A stretch of 64,000 bases of DNA from Desulfuromonas sp. (GTDB taxonomy: Bacteria; Desulfobacterota; Desulfuromonadia; Desulfuromonadales; Geopsychrobacteraceae): contig PKUD01000204.1 in NCBI GenBank assembly GCA_002869695.1, forward strand, positions 62,001 to 126,000, in the 5' to 3' direction. Below the pieces are notes generated by a model, which worked only from the letters and a program-made list of their open reading frames with translations, searched no databases and had not been told where the DNA came from. The position numbers and the translations under genes are program-made. Position 1 is the first letter of the stretch, and each line of letters opens with the position of its first letter. This document shows positions 19,642 through 28,248 of this stretch, one piece after another.

Positions 19642-20751
19642 TTATAAGCGCATAGGCATTATTACTGAAAAGAAATCTTTATTTTTATCTGCTTCTATCA
19701 ATCCAGGGGACAGATTATCTTTTAAATGTAATTGAATAAATTCATCATTCATGACCTGAAGAATATCCAATATATATCTAGCATTAAATCCAATCGTTAT
19801 TTCAGGCCCGCTGTATGACATATCAAGTTCTTCATGAGCATCTCCAAGATCCGGATTTGAAGAAGATAGTTCTAAAATATTATTATCCAACTTAATTTTT
19901 ATACCCTTTGATTTTTCACTCGAAAGAACAGAAATACGTCTCAAGGCATGTAAAAATTCCTCTCTGTTAATAGAGGCTGGATTTTCCATTTTCTGTGGAA
20001 CGACCCTGCTATAATCAGGAAATTCTCCATCAACTAGTCGCATAACAAGAGTGGCATTTCCTGAATTAACAACAAAATTATTATCAGATATACCTATTTT
20101 AAAATCTTGATCATTTTCTTCTGTTAGTTTTTTTATTTCATAAATACCCTTTTTAGGTAATATGAAACCTTTAGAAAAATTAGAATTGAGATTATTTTTC
20201 AAGGATTTTTTTATCATTGACAATCTATGACCATCGGTGGAAACCATTGTTAAAATATTAGATTCTTCTGATTTGAAATAAATACCTGTTAAATTATATT
20301 TTGTTTCATCAGTAGAAATTGAAAAAATTGTTTTTTCAATCATTTCTTTAAAAATTACAGGCTCTATATTATTAAAATCTATATTGTTTATTTCTGGATA
20401 TTTTGGGAATTCATCCGGGGATAAACCAACTAAATTGAAAATTGATTTTCCGCATTTTATTTCTACCCAAAAATTTTCTTTAACATTAAATATAATTTCT
20501 TTATTAGGAAGTTCTTTTATTATTTCAAATATTTTTTTGGCTGAAATTGTTACTCTTCCCTCTTTTTTTATATTTGCTGTGTAATAGGATCTTACCCCTA
20601 CTTCAAGATCTGTTGCTGTAAAGAAAATATTATTATCAACTGCTTCAATAAGAACATTCGCTAATATGGGTATAGTGTGTCTTTTTTCAATTATTCCCTG
20701 AACCCTGGTTAAAGCTTTAAGGAAAGTTTCTCGTTCGATAGTAAATTGCAT
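19642..20751 (-). CDS. dnaN: DNA polymerase III beta subunit (sliding clamp)
   Basis: 369 residues from ATG 20751. DnaN forms the ring clamp that tethers Pol III to DNA. The N-terminus MQFTIERETFLKALTRVQG and the C-terminus SVIMPMRL are hallmark clamp sequences; the latter forms the partner-binding region. I chose ATG 20751 because the upstream Met (20763) precedes the GGAGG Shine-Dalgarno sequence that sits 5 bases before 20751. The whole gene is markedly AT-rich and its product is rich in Lys, Asn and Ile compared with the other proteins here, yet no frame damage is seen. Confidence 0.97.
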   Translation of the reverse strand: MQFTIERETFLKALTRVQGIIEKRHTIPILANVLIEAVDNNIFFTATDLEVGVRSYYTANIKKEGRVTISAKKIFEIIKELPNKEIIFNVKENFWVEIKCGKSIFNLVGLSPDEFPKYPEINNIDFNNIEPVIFKEMIEKTIFSISTDETKYNLTGIYFKSEESNILTMVSTDGHRLSMIKKSLKNNLNSNFSKGFILPKKGIYEIKKLTEENDQDFKIGISDNNFVVNSGNATLVMRLVDGEFPDYSRVVPQKMENPASINREEFLHALRRISVLSSEKSKGIKIKLDNNILELSSSNPDLGDAHEELDMSYSGPEITIGFNARYILDILQVMNDEFIQLHLKDNLSPGLIEADKNKDFFSVIMPMRL

Positions 20752-20975
20752 CAGGGCCTCCATTCACACAGCTTACTTATTATTATTTATTATTTTAAAA
20801 AAATAGTAGTAATAATAGAGTCTGTTTATATGTTTATAATTCTATAAATATATGAAATAGAATAATTTTTTTATGTTTCAAGGGTGTTTATAAATTATCC
20901 ATTTCTTTATAAAAATGTGGATAAGTCTCTTTTTTTATTTTAACCCTATTTATATTCATAATTTTATCAACAACT
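20752..20975. other. AT-rich dnaA-dnaN intergenic region, candidate half of oriC
   Basis: 224 bases made largely of A and T with runs such as TTATTATTATTTATTATTTT. It holds one perfect DnaA box (20916-20924). One-mismatch TTATCAACA lies at 20964-20972. Weaker matches are TTATCCATT at 20895-20903 and TGTTTATAA at 20885-20893. Clustered boxes next to an AT-rich stretch that could unwind are the usual composition of an origin. With the box upstream of dnaA, this suggests a bipartite origin flanking dnaA. Divergent gene orientation around this point supports it. Confidence 0.65.
20916..20924 (-). promoter_or_regulatory. DnaA box, perfect consensus
   Basis: TTATCCACA on the minus strand, a full match to the DnaA consensus, 52 bases beyond the dnaA stop codon. 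Confidence 0.8.
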
Positions 20976-22328
20976 TTACGGCTTCATATTATTCATCAAT
21001 TTTTCTATGGTTGCTTTTAACTGGATATCCTCTTCCATTTTCTTCTCAATTTTCTTAATCGCGTGGATTATGGTCGAGTGGTCTTTACCCCCGAATTTAC
21101 TACCAATTTCTGGAAAAGAAGAAGATGTCATTTTGCGAGAAATATACATGGATATCTGTCGAGGTAAAACCAGATTTTTTAGTCTTTTAGACGATTTTAT
21201 ATCTGATGTTTTTATGTGATAGTAATTGGCGACCGTTTTTTGAATTGCTTCAACCGTAATTTCCTTGTTTTGCTCAACCAGAATGTCCTTAAGCACCTCT
21301 TTTGCCATATCCAGAGTTATGGGTGTGGATGTCAAACTGGCATAAGCACCAATTCTTATCAAATACCCTTCAAGTTCACGAACATTACTGGTGATCGTAT
21401 TGGACAGGAAATAGGCCACATCTTCCGGAAGGCTAATTCTGTTCTGATCGGCTTTCATATTAAGAATAGCCTGTTTGGTTTCAATATCCGGAGCCTGAAT
21501 ATCGGCGATAAGACCCCATTCAAAGCGTGACCGTAACCTTTCTTCAAGGCCAGGCATTTCTTTAGGAAATTTATCTGAGGTTACAACTATTTGTTTATGC
21601 GATTCATATAATGCATTAAATGTATGAAAAAATTCTTCCTGAGTTCTTTCTTTACCCGCAAGAAACTGTATATCATCGATAAGAAGAACATCCATTGATC
21701 TGAACTTATTTCTGAAATCATCCATTTTGGCATATCTCAGTGAATTAATAAGTTCATTCATAAATTTTTCAGAGGAGTAATAACATACTTTGATATTTTT
21801 ATTTTTTGATATTATTTCATTTCCAATAGCATGAACGATATGGGTTTTACCTAATCCAACTCCGCCATAAATAAATAAAGGATTATATGTTGTTGCGGGA
21901 TTGTTTGCTACGGCCATAGCGGCGGCATGGGCAAATTGATTTGATGGTCCAGATACAAAACTTTCGAAAGTATATTTTTTATTTAAATTCTGAAAATGGT
22001 TTTCTTGCACAGGAATTTCTTTTTTTGATATTACTTTCTTTTTTTCTACCTGTTTTTTTTCATTTTTTTTAATAATGTTTTTTGTACTTTTTTCATTTAT
22101 TTTTATTTTAATTTTATAATTTGCAGCACCTATATCTGACAATGTTTCTTCAAGCAATGATCTGTAATTATCTTTTACCCAGTCAGAAATGAAACGGTTA
22201 GGTACTTCCAAATTTACGATATCTTTTTCAATATCAACAAAAACGAGAGGTTTTATCCATGTTGAAAAATTATGTGGACTCAATCTTTTTTCCAGAAGAT
22301 CCACTGTTTTTGTCCAGAGATGTTGCAT
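20976..22328 (-). CDS. dnaA: Chromosomal replication initiator protein DnaA
   Basis: 450 residues from ATG 22328. DnaA binds DnaA boxes as an ATP complex and melts the origin. Domain I is LWTKTVDLLEKRLSPHNFSTWI. Domain II is a Lys-rich linker (residues 85-120) encoded by very AT-rich DNA. Domain III has Walker A GGVGLGKTH and Walker B LLIDDIQFLAGKE. Domain IV carries the DNA-binding signature FGGKDHSTIIHAIKKIE. The Met at 22328 fits the family start and has AGGTGA 5 bases upstream; the longer frame from 22352 begins within a DnaA box. A DnaA box upstream and others downstream suggest autoregulation and proximity to oriC. Confidence 0.97.
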   Translation of the reverse strand: MQHLWTKTVDLLEKRLSPHNFSTWIKPLVFVDIEKDIVNLEVPNRFISDWVKDNYRSLLEETLSDIGAANYKIKIKINEKSTKNIIKKNEKKQVEKKKVISKKEIPVQENHFQNLNKKYTFESFVSGPSNQFAHAAAMAVANNPATTYNPLFIYGGVGLGKTHIVHAIGNEIISKNKNIKVCYYSSEKFMNELINSLRYAKMDDFRNKFRSMDVLLIDDIQFLAGKERTQEEFFHTFNALYESHKQIVVTSDKFPKEMPGLEERLRSRFEWGLIADIQAPDIETKQAILNMKADQNRISLPEDVAYFLSNTITSNVRELEGYLIRIGAYASLTSTPITLDMAKEVLKDILVEQNKEITVEAIQKTVANYYHIKTSDIKSSKRLKNLVLPRQISMYISRKMTSSSFPEIGSKFGGKDHSTIIHAIKKIEKKMEEDIQLKATIEKLMNNMKP

Positions 22329-22342
22329 TGAATCACCTAATT

Positions 22343-22351
22343 TTATCCACA
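22343..22351 (+). promoter_or_regulatory. DnaA box, perfect consensus
   Basis: TTATCCACA on the plus strand, 15 bases upstream of the dnaA start codon; it could serve both origin function and dnaA autoregulation. Confidence 0.75.
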
Positions 22352-22529
22352 AAATACCAACAGCTGTGAATTGTCTTTTAAGAGTTTTCGGAAGGCAAAA
22401 AAGTCAGCACTAGAAATTAGCAAACCACCCTTTTTTTTGCAAGCATTCTGAAGGATATCCTTACACAGTTTTTTTCTGACAAGGAGGTTGAGATTAATTC
22501 TGTATCGCCATGAAATATCGTTATTTATC

Positions 22530-22557
22530 TTGACTTGCTGATATTTTTGTGTATAAA
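22530..22557 (+). promoter_or_regulatory. Predicted sigma-70 promoter of rpmH
   Basis: TTGACT (22530-22535) and TATAAA (22552-22557) are separated by 16 bases and lie about 45 bases before the rpmH start. The -10 element overlaps a one-mismatch DnaA box (22548-22556), which would allow DnaA to influence transcription of the rpmH cluster. Confidence 0.55.
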
Positions 22558-22602
22558 AGTGCTTCTTTATCAAAACGAAGAAATCAAGAAGGAGATCAGA
22601 TA

Positions 22603-22755
22603 ATGTCTAAGCGTACATTCCAGCCCAGCCGGATTAAAAGAAAAAGAACCCACGGTTTCCGGAAGCGGATGCAGACCAAGAATGGTCGTCTGGTGATAAA
22701 CAGAAGGCGGTCACGTGGTCGCAAGTCATTAAGTGCTGCTATACCGCGGAAGTAA
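22603..22755 (+). CDS. rpmH: 50S ribosomal protein bL34
   Basis: 50 residues, very basic, matching bL34 end to end ([21 protein letters not shown], then [17 protein letters not shown]). It is a structural protein of the large ribosomal subunit. The ATG at 22603 follows AAGGAGATC at 7 bases. It is the first gene of the rightward cluster rpmH-rnpA-yidD-yidC, the classical arrangement next to oriC. Confidence 0.97.
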   Translation: MSKRTFQPSRIKRKRTHGFRKRMQTKNGRLVINRRRSRGRKSLSAAIPRK

Positions 22756-22759
22756 TTTT

Positions 22760-23107
22760 TTGCAGATAGTAGGTATAAATTCTTTTCCTCCCTCGGCTCG
22801 CTTGAGGAAGGCAAGAGAGTTTGGCATCGTAAGAAAGATGGGGTGTAGCATTCATACACCCCATTTTATTCTTTTAAAAATGCCTGCAGATGATAACTTT
22901 TGCAGGTTGGGTTTGACGGTCAGTCGTAAGGTTGGCAATGCTGTCTGTCGTAACCGGGTAAAGCGTCTGCTCAGAGAATATTTTCGGCGGCATCGCCATT
23001 TTTTTGATCCGCCCGTTATTCTCTCCGTGATAGCAAAAAAGAATTCAGGCCAGGTTACGGCAAGAATGATTGAGCAGGAGTTGAACATTCTTATAAAAAA
23101 GGGTTGA
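22760..23107 (+). CDS. rnpA: Ribonuclease P protein component
   Basis: 115 residues from a TTG start. RnpA binds the RNase P RNA and helps mature tRNA 5' ends. The RNR signature VCRNRVKRLLREYFR and the TVSRKVGNAV segment identify it, and LRKAREFGIVRK marks the N-terminal region. No ATG lies at a suitable place. The TTG at 22760 has GGAAG 7 bases upstream, overlapping the end of rpmH, and gives the normal family length. Confidence 0.93.
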   Translation: MQIVGINSFPPSARLRKAREFGIVRKMGCSIHTPHFILLKMPADDNFCRLGLTVSRKVGNAVCRNRVKRLLREYFRRHRHFFDPPVILSVIAKKNSGQVTARMIEQELNILIKKG

Positions 23108-23116
23108 TATTTCCCT

Positions 23117-23350
23117 ATGGCCGTAAAACCGCTGCTAATATTAATAGATATTTACCGTTATCTCATTTCTCCCCTATTTCCCCAGTCCTGTCGATTCTAC
23201 CCGTCCTGTTCCAGTTATGCTCGGGAAGCTCTGCTGACTTTTGGTCTTATCAGGGGTGGATATATGACAATTAAAAGGTTGTTAAGGTGTCATCCTTTTC
23301 ACCCTGGTGGTTTAGATCCTTTACCTCACACAGAAAAGCAGGAACATTAG
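23117..23350 (+). CDS. yidD: Membrane protein insertion efficiency factor YidD
   Basis: 77 residues. The signature [16 protein letters not shown] and the end motif [15 protein letters not shown] are diagnostic for this small membrane-associated protein, which assists YidC-dependent insertion. It lies 9 bases after rnpA and 3 bases before yidC, in the conserved order. Confidence 0.95.
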   Translation: MAVKPLLILIDIYRYLISPLFPQSCRFYPSCSSYAREALLTFGLIRGGYMTIKRLLRCHPFHPGGLDPLPHTEKQEH

Positions 23351-23353
23351 AAC

Positions 23354-24961
23354 ATGGAAAACAACCGGACTATCCTGGCTATTGCGCTGATAATTCTCGT
23401 CTGGTCGGGTTACAACATGCTTTTCCCGCCGCCACAGACTGAGGTTGCACCGCAGGCGACTGTCGAAAAGTCGGAGAGCGAAGCTGTGGCACAGCCTGTC
23501 GTCGTTGCCGCCAAAGAAGAAGAGCCGGCCGAAGCCAGTCAACCGCTCCCTGTGCCGTTGGCAGATAAAAGAATTCAGGTTGAGTCTGATCTTTGTCTGT
23601 TTGAGTTAACCACCAACGGTGCACGGCTTCGTCAGGCCTTTCTTAAAAATTACAAGGTCGAGAATCTTCCTGATGCCGAAAATGTGGCTATCATAAATGT
23701 CGATACTGCTCGCTTGGCGATGTTCAAGACGTCCGGCAAGGAGGGCCTCTTTCTTCCAGAGGACCTGTCTTATGCCCTTAAAGATAACCGTACCGAATAC
23801 CGACTCAGTGGTAATCAAAGCCAAGACATCGTTTTTGTCGCCAAAACTCCAGCCGGTTTGGAGGTTCACAAGACCTATACGTTTTACCCCGACAGCTACC
23901 GTGTTGACCTGAAAATAAAACTGATCAACCGCGCTGAACAGCAGGCCCGTGGAGTTTTAGATTTGTCGCTGATGACCCCCTGGGATGAGTCTATGGCCGG
24001 CGACATGCGTGAATTCGTTGGACCGACAACCCTGTCTGGGGAGGAAGTGGTCGAGGACGATCCTGAGGACCTGCAGACCTCGGCAAAGGTTTATGGCAAA
24101 GGCCTGGTCTGGTCGGGTTTTACCACCAAGTATTTCGTTTCGCTGGTTAGCCCTCAGGGGGGCGCCGCCAGCAAGGTTTATGTGGAGGCGGGTGAGGGAT
24201 ATGTAGAAAACCGGTTTTCTTCGGCGGGTATGACCCTTGAACCGAATGAAAGTGCTGGTTTTGAGTATGTCGCATATCTGGGCCCAAAGGATTACGATAT
24301 TCTGCAGGTTATCGGGTTTGGCTTCGATCAGGCGATAGATCTGGGGTTTTTCAGTATTATCGGACAGCCCCTGATGATCGTCCTTAAGTTTTTTCACGGC
24401 TACCTCGGTAACTGGGGGTTTGCCATTATTCTGTTGACGGTCTGTATCAAGGCCCTTTTCTGGCCTTTGACCCAAAAAAGCTACACCTCGATGCAGTCGA
24501 TGCAGAAGCTGCAGCCTCAGATGACTAAGTTGCGGGAAAAATATTCCAGCGACAAACAGCGCCTCAACCAAGAGATGATGGCTCTCTATAAAGAAAATAG
24601 GGTTAACCCTTTTGGGGGCTGTCTTCCTATCCTGATCCAGATTCCGGTTTTTTTCGCCCTGTATCAGGTGTTGTTGGGATCCATTGAGCTGCGTCATGCA
24701 CCCTTTATGCTCTGGATCACAGATCTTTCGGCAAAGGATCCTTATTATATTACCCCGCTGATTATGGGGGGGACCATGTTTCTGCAGCAAAAGATGACCC
24801 CAACCAATATGGATCCGACCCAGGCGCGAATCATGTTGATGATGCCTGTGGTCTTTACTTTTCTGTTCCTCAATTTCCCTTCCGGCCTGGTTATTTACTG
24901 GCTGATCAATAACGTGTTGACCATTGCGCAGCAATATCTGATCAAGCGCAAGGCGTCCTGA
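23354..24961 (+). CDS. yidC: Membrane protein insertase YidC
   Basis: 535 residues, Gram-negative type. An N-terminal membrane anchor (ILAIALIILVWSGYNMLF) is followed by a large periplasmic domain. The conserved five-helix insertase core begins near residue 340 (FHGYLGNWGFAIILLTVCIKALFWPLTQKSY) and ends with a short basic tail LIKRKAS. YidC inserts and folds inner-membrane proteins with or without SecYEG, including subunits of the F1Fo ATPase encoded 6 kb away. No jag/khpB gene follows it; mnmE comes next. Confidence 0.97.
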   Translation: MENNRTILAIALIILVWSGYNMLFPPPQTEVAPQATVEKSESEAVAQPVVVAAKEEEPAEASQPLPVPLADKRIQVESDLCLFELTTNGARLRQAFLKNYKVENLPDAENVAIINVDTARLAMFKTSGKEGLFLPEDLSYALKDNRTEYRLSGNQSQDIVFVAKTPAGLEVHKTYTFYPDSYRVDLKIKLINRAEQQARGVLDLSLMTPWDESMAGDMREFVGPTTLSGEEVVEDDPEDLQTSAKVYGKGLVWSGFTTKYFVSLVSPQGGAASKVYVEAGEGYVENRFSSAGMTLEPNESAGFEYVAYLGPKDYDILQVIGFGFDQAIDLGFFSIIGQPLMIVLKFFHGYLGNWGFAIILLTVCIKALFWPLTQKSYTSMQSMQKLQPQMTKLREKYSSDKQRLNQEMMALYKENRVNPFGGCLPILIQIPVFFALYQVLLGSIELRHAPFMLWITDLSAKDPYYITPLIMGGTMFLQQKMTPTNMDPTQARIMLMMPVVFTFLFLNFPSGLVIYWLINNVLTIAQQYLIKRKAS

Positions 24962-24981
24962 ACCTGTGCAGGTTTTTAGCA

Positions 24982-26346
24982 GTGAACTGCTCGGATACTA
25001 TTGTTGCCCCGGCAACCCCTCCAGGAGAAGGTGGGTTGGCTGTTGTTCGGCTCTCCGGCCCTGAGTCCCTAGCCGCGGTACGGAGTTTTTTCCGGCCCAG
25101 TGGCCATGTAAGAGAACTCGTTTCCCACCACCTTTATCACGGTTTTTTGGTAGATTCCACAGGCCGGAATGTTGATGAGGTGATGGTCGTTTATATGCAA
25201 CCTCCCCGCAGTTACACATGCGAGGAGGTTGTTGAGGTTCAGTGTCATGGCGGCCAACAGATCGTCCGGGCCATCCTTGACCTTTTTTTGTCGCATGGTT
25301 TACGCCTTGCGCAGCCAGGAGAGTTCACATATCGCGCCTTTATGAATGGTCGTCTTGACTTGGCCCAAGCCGAGGCAGTGGCCCGACTGATCCATTCCCG
25401 TTCTGATGCAGCGAGGGCTCTTGCGCTTTCCCAGGTTGAAGGCCGACTGAGCCGAGCGATCCATCTTTTCACCGAAAAACTCAGGCGAGAGCTTGTCCTG
25501 GTTGAGGCCTGGATCGATTTTCCGGAAGAAGATATCCCGACCCAGGACACCACCAGGATAAAATCACAAATATCTGAAATCATTAAAGAAGTTTCTGTTC
25601 TTCTGGATACGTTCGAGACCGGCCGGGTCTTTGTTGAGGGGGCCTCTATTCTGCTTATCGGACGGCCGAATGCTGGGAAAAGTTCTCTTTTAAATGCCTT
25701 GTTGGGTGAAGATCGGGCGATTGTCACTGATATTCCTGGCACAACCAGGGATCTTCTGGAGGAAGGTCTGACCATCGGCGGCATCCCTGTTCGCCTGATT
25801 GATACCGCAGGGTTTAGGGCGTCGGTCGATCCTGTTGAGTTGGAGGGGGTTCGTCGTGCAAGCGACAAGATCCACTCCGCAGATCTGGTTCTGTTGTTGG
25901 TCGATGGATCAAGGCCTTGTCACCAGGAGGATCTCCTGGCTTATCAGGCCTGTGCCGACGTTGATACCATCCTGGTGGCCACCAAGTCCGACCTCGGGCG
26001 CGCAGAGCTGGACCCCTCCTTGGCAAAAATGCACAGGATTGACGTGTCAGCAAAGACGGGAGAGGGTCTTGATCTTTTGCGTCAGGCGGTGGCGCGCAAC
26101 TTTGCTGCGGACGGTACTGAACTGGGAGAGTCTGTCGTTATTACAGAAAAACGCCACAACGACGCGCTGCTCAAGTGTAGAGAGTCTCTTCGGCGTGTTG
26201 CCGCCTCACTGGAGAGCAGGGCATCTCTTGAATTTTTGTCGTTAGACCTGCGTGACGCCCTTGATTCCTTGTCTTCAATTTCTGGCGAGATATCCACCGA
26301 GGATATCCTTGGCGATATTTTTTCTAATTTCTGTATTGGAAAGTAG
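24982..26346 (+). CDS. mnmE: tRNA uridine-5-carboxymethylaminomethyl modification GTPase MnmE
   Basis: 454 residues from a GTG start. With MnmG it installs the (carboxymethyl)aminomethyl group at U34 of certain tRNAs. The N-terminal folate-binding domain starts DTIVAPATPPGEGGLAVVRLSG. The G domain has GRPNAGKSSLLN, DIPGTTRD and the TKSD motif. The C-terminus ends in the essential CIGK. It is in the same tRNA-modifying cluster as mnmG and rsmG, with a parS site between mnmE and mnmG. Confidence 0.97.
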   Translation: MNCSDTIVAPATPPGEGGLAVVRLSGPESLAAVRSFFRPSGHVRELVSHHLYHGFLVDSTGRNVDEVMVVYMQPPRSYTCEEVVEVQCHGGQQIVRAILDLFLSHGLRLAQPGEFTYRAFMNGRLDLAQAEAVARLIHSRSDAARALALSQVEGRLSRAIHLFTEKLRRELVLVEAWIDFPEEDIPTQDTTRIKSQISEIIKEVSVLLDTFETGRVFVEGASILLIGRPNAGKSSLLNALLGEDRAIVTDIPGTTRDLLEEGLTIGGIPVRLIDTAGFRASVDPVELEGVRRASDKIHSADLVLLLVDGSRPCHQEDLLAYQACADVDTILVATKSDLGRAELDPSLAKMHRIDVSAKTGEGLDLLRQAVARNFAADGTELGESVVITEKRHNDALLKCRESLRRVAASLESRASLEFLSLDLRDALDSLSSISGEISTEDILGDIFSNFCIGK

Positions 26347-26350
26347 TTTT

Positions 26351-26366
26351 TGTTTCACGTGAAACA
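26351..26366. promoter_or_regulatory. parS: parS centromere site
   Basis: TGTTTCACGTGAAACA is a perfect 16-bp palindrome identical to the widely conserved chromosomal parS. ParB binds here and spreads, and ParA then segregates the origin region. It lies 4 bases after the mnmE stop, in the mnmE-mnmG gap, about 4 kb from dnaA and 3.4 kb from parB. I saw only this one perfect copy in the window. Confidence 0.95.
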
Positions 26367-26385
26367 TTTTTGAGGTGGTGTCAGG

Positions 26386-28248
26386 TTGGCTGACTACGGC
26401 AAAAAATATCAGGTTATCGTTGTGGGTGCCGGGCATGCAGGCTGCGAAGCTGCGCTTGCCGCCGCTCGAATGGGGTGTCATGTCCTGCTGTTGACCATGG
26501 GACTCGATACGGTGGCTATGATGTCGTGTAACCCAGCGATAGGAGGGTTGGCCAAGGGTCACCTTGTGCACGAGGTTGATGCGCTGGGTGGTGAGATGGC
26601 CTTAAATATTGATGCGACCGCAATCCAGTTTCGGCGTTTGAATACCAGGAAGGGCCCAGCTGTTCGTGCAACCAGGGCCCAGGCGGATCGTATGGCCTAC
26701 AGTGCTCGGATGAAGAGGGTCCTTGAGGCTGAGCCGTTGTTGGACCTGAAGCAGGGTGTTGTTGTTTCGGTAGAGACGATAGCTGGTCGAGCGGTTGGGG
26801 TGAAGACCAGGGAGGGGGTCGATTTTTACGGTGGTGCCGTTGTGTTGACCACGGGGACGTTTATGCGCGGCCTTATCCATGTGGGCTTGAATAACTATTC
26901 AGGCGGTCGAGCAGGTGAACCGGCATCGTTGGGTCTGTCAGATTGTTTGCGCGACCTGGGGTTTACTGTCGGTCGCCTGAAGACGGGTACACCGGCACGT
27001 TTGGCGGGTCGATCAATCGACTTTAGCAAGCTTGAGAGGCAGGACGGGGACACCAATATCCGACCATTTTCGTTTCTTTCGGGAACTCCTGAAATAGAGC
27101 AGGCGCCCTGCCATATTGCCTATACCAATGCTGCGACTCATGACATTATTCGCAGCAGTCTCGACCGGTCTCCGCTTTATTCGGGTGTTATTGAGGGTGT
27201 GGGGCCACGCTATTGTCCCTCAATCGAAGACAAAGTGGTGCGCTTTCCGGAGCGTAATGCCCACCAGACTTTTCTTGAGCCCGAGGGTCGCTGCAGTGAT
27301 GAGGTTTACCCGAGTGGGATGTCGACCTCTCTGCCTCCAGACGTGCAGCTGCTTTTCTATCGCAGCATGGTTGGGTTGGAGAGTGTTGAAATCATGCGGC
27401 CCGGCTATGCGATAGAGTATGATTTTGTTGAGCCGACTCAGATCCGACCGACCCTGGAAGCACGTGAGATCTCTGGTCTTTACCATGCCGGACAGATAAA
27501 CGGAACCTCTGGCTATGAAGAAGCAGCTGCTCAGGGTTTGCTGGCCGGGATCAACGCTGCGCTGCAGGCGACAGACCGTGCGCCGATTACTATTGGCCGA
27601 GACCAGGCCTATATCGGGGTGATGGTTGATGACTTAGTGACCCAGCCGACCCTTGAACCATACCGGATGTTTACTTCCCGCTCCGAATACCGCCTGTTGC
27701 TGCGGGAGGATAACGCCGACCAGCGATTGACGGAGTTAGGGCGAAGTGTCGGCCTGGTCTCGGATCAGCGCTGGCAGGTTTATCAGGAGAAGATGGAGGG
27801 GATTCTCCGGGGAGGGGCTCGCCTTGCTGAGCAGAAAATAAAACCCTCTGATCGCGAGACAACAGCCTCCTTGGGTTTGGATGGTTTGCGTAACGGAGTC
27901 TCGTTTGAAGACGTTTTGCGGCGCCCTGAAATTGGTATAGGTCAGTTGGTGGAGCTTGACGGCGACCTGGCGAAGCTTGCCCCGGCGGTCCTCGAGCAGT
28001 TGGAGATCTCGACCAAGTATGAGGGCTATATTCAGCGTCAATTGGAACAGGTTGCCCGTTTTCGCGAACTGGAGCAGGTAAAAATTCCCGGAACCCTGGA
28101 CTTTGCCACGGTCGAGGGACTGTCAAATGAGGTGCGCGAAAAACTGATAGAGGTACAACCTGAAACCTTGGGGCAGGCTGGCCGGATTCAGGGGGTGACG
28201 CCAGCGGCGTTGGCGGTGTTGAATATCCATCTGCGAAAAAAGCGCTAA
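26386..28248 (+). CDS. mnmG: tRNA uridine-5-carboxymethylaminomethyl modification enzyme MnmG
   Basis: 620 residues. This FAD-dependent partner of MnmE starts with the nucleotide-binding motif VIVVGAGHAGCEAALAAARMG. Also present are the signatures GGLAKGHLVHEVDALGGEM and LKTGTPAR, and the C-terminal helical domain that binds tRNA and MnmE (KYEGYIQRQLEQVARFRELE). The start is TTG at 26386, after GAGGTGGTGTCAGG. The parS site occupies its leader. rsmG follows with no gap. Confidence 0.97.
   Translation: MADYGKKYQVIVVGAGHAGCEAALAAARMGCHVLLLTMGLDTVAMMSCNPAIGGLAKGHLVHEVDALGGEMALNIDATAIQFRRLNTRKGPAVRATRAQADRMAYSARMKRVLEAEPLLDLKQGVVVSVETIAGRAVGVKTREGVDFYGGAVVLTTGTFMRGLIHVGLNNYSGGRAGEPASLGLSDCLRDLGFTVGRLKTGTPARLAGRSIDFSKLERQDGDTNIRPFSFLSGTPEIEQAPCHIAYTNAATHDIIRSSLDRSPLYSGVIEGVGPRYCPSIEDKVVRFPERNAHQTFLEPEGRCSDEVYPSGMSTSLPPDVQLLFYRSMVGLESVEIMRPGYAIEYDFVEPTQIRPTLEAREISGLYHAGQINGTSGYEEAAAQGLLAGINAALQATDRAPITIGRDQAYIGVMVDDLVTQPTLEPYRMFTSRSEYRLLLREDNADQRLTELGRSVGLVSDQRWQVYQEKMEGILRGGARLAEQKIKPSDRETTASLGLDGLRNGVSFEDVLRRPEIGIGQLVELDGDLAKLAPAVLEQLEISTKYEGYIQRQLEQVARFRELEQVKIPGTLDFATVEGLSNEVREKLIEVQPETLGQAGRIQGVTPAALAVLNIHLRKKR

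Larger units (their letters stand above)
22329..22602. other. dnaA-rpmH divergent intergenic region, candidate second half of oriC
   Basis: About 270 bases between the divergent dnaA and rpmH genes. They hold a perfect DnaA box close to the dnaA start (22343-22351), a one-mismatch box TGTGTATAA (22548-22556) that overlaps the rpmH promoter, and AT-rich stretches. The divergence point of leading-strand genes is here. An ORF of 76 codons on the minus strand (22343-22573) looks spurious. Confidence 0.6.

Noticed and set aside
22343-22573. 76-codon minus-strand ORF upstream of dnaA
   Set aside because: It covers the origin-like intergenic region, has no ribosome binding site and no family resemblance.
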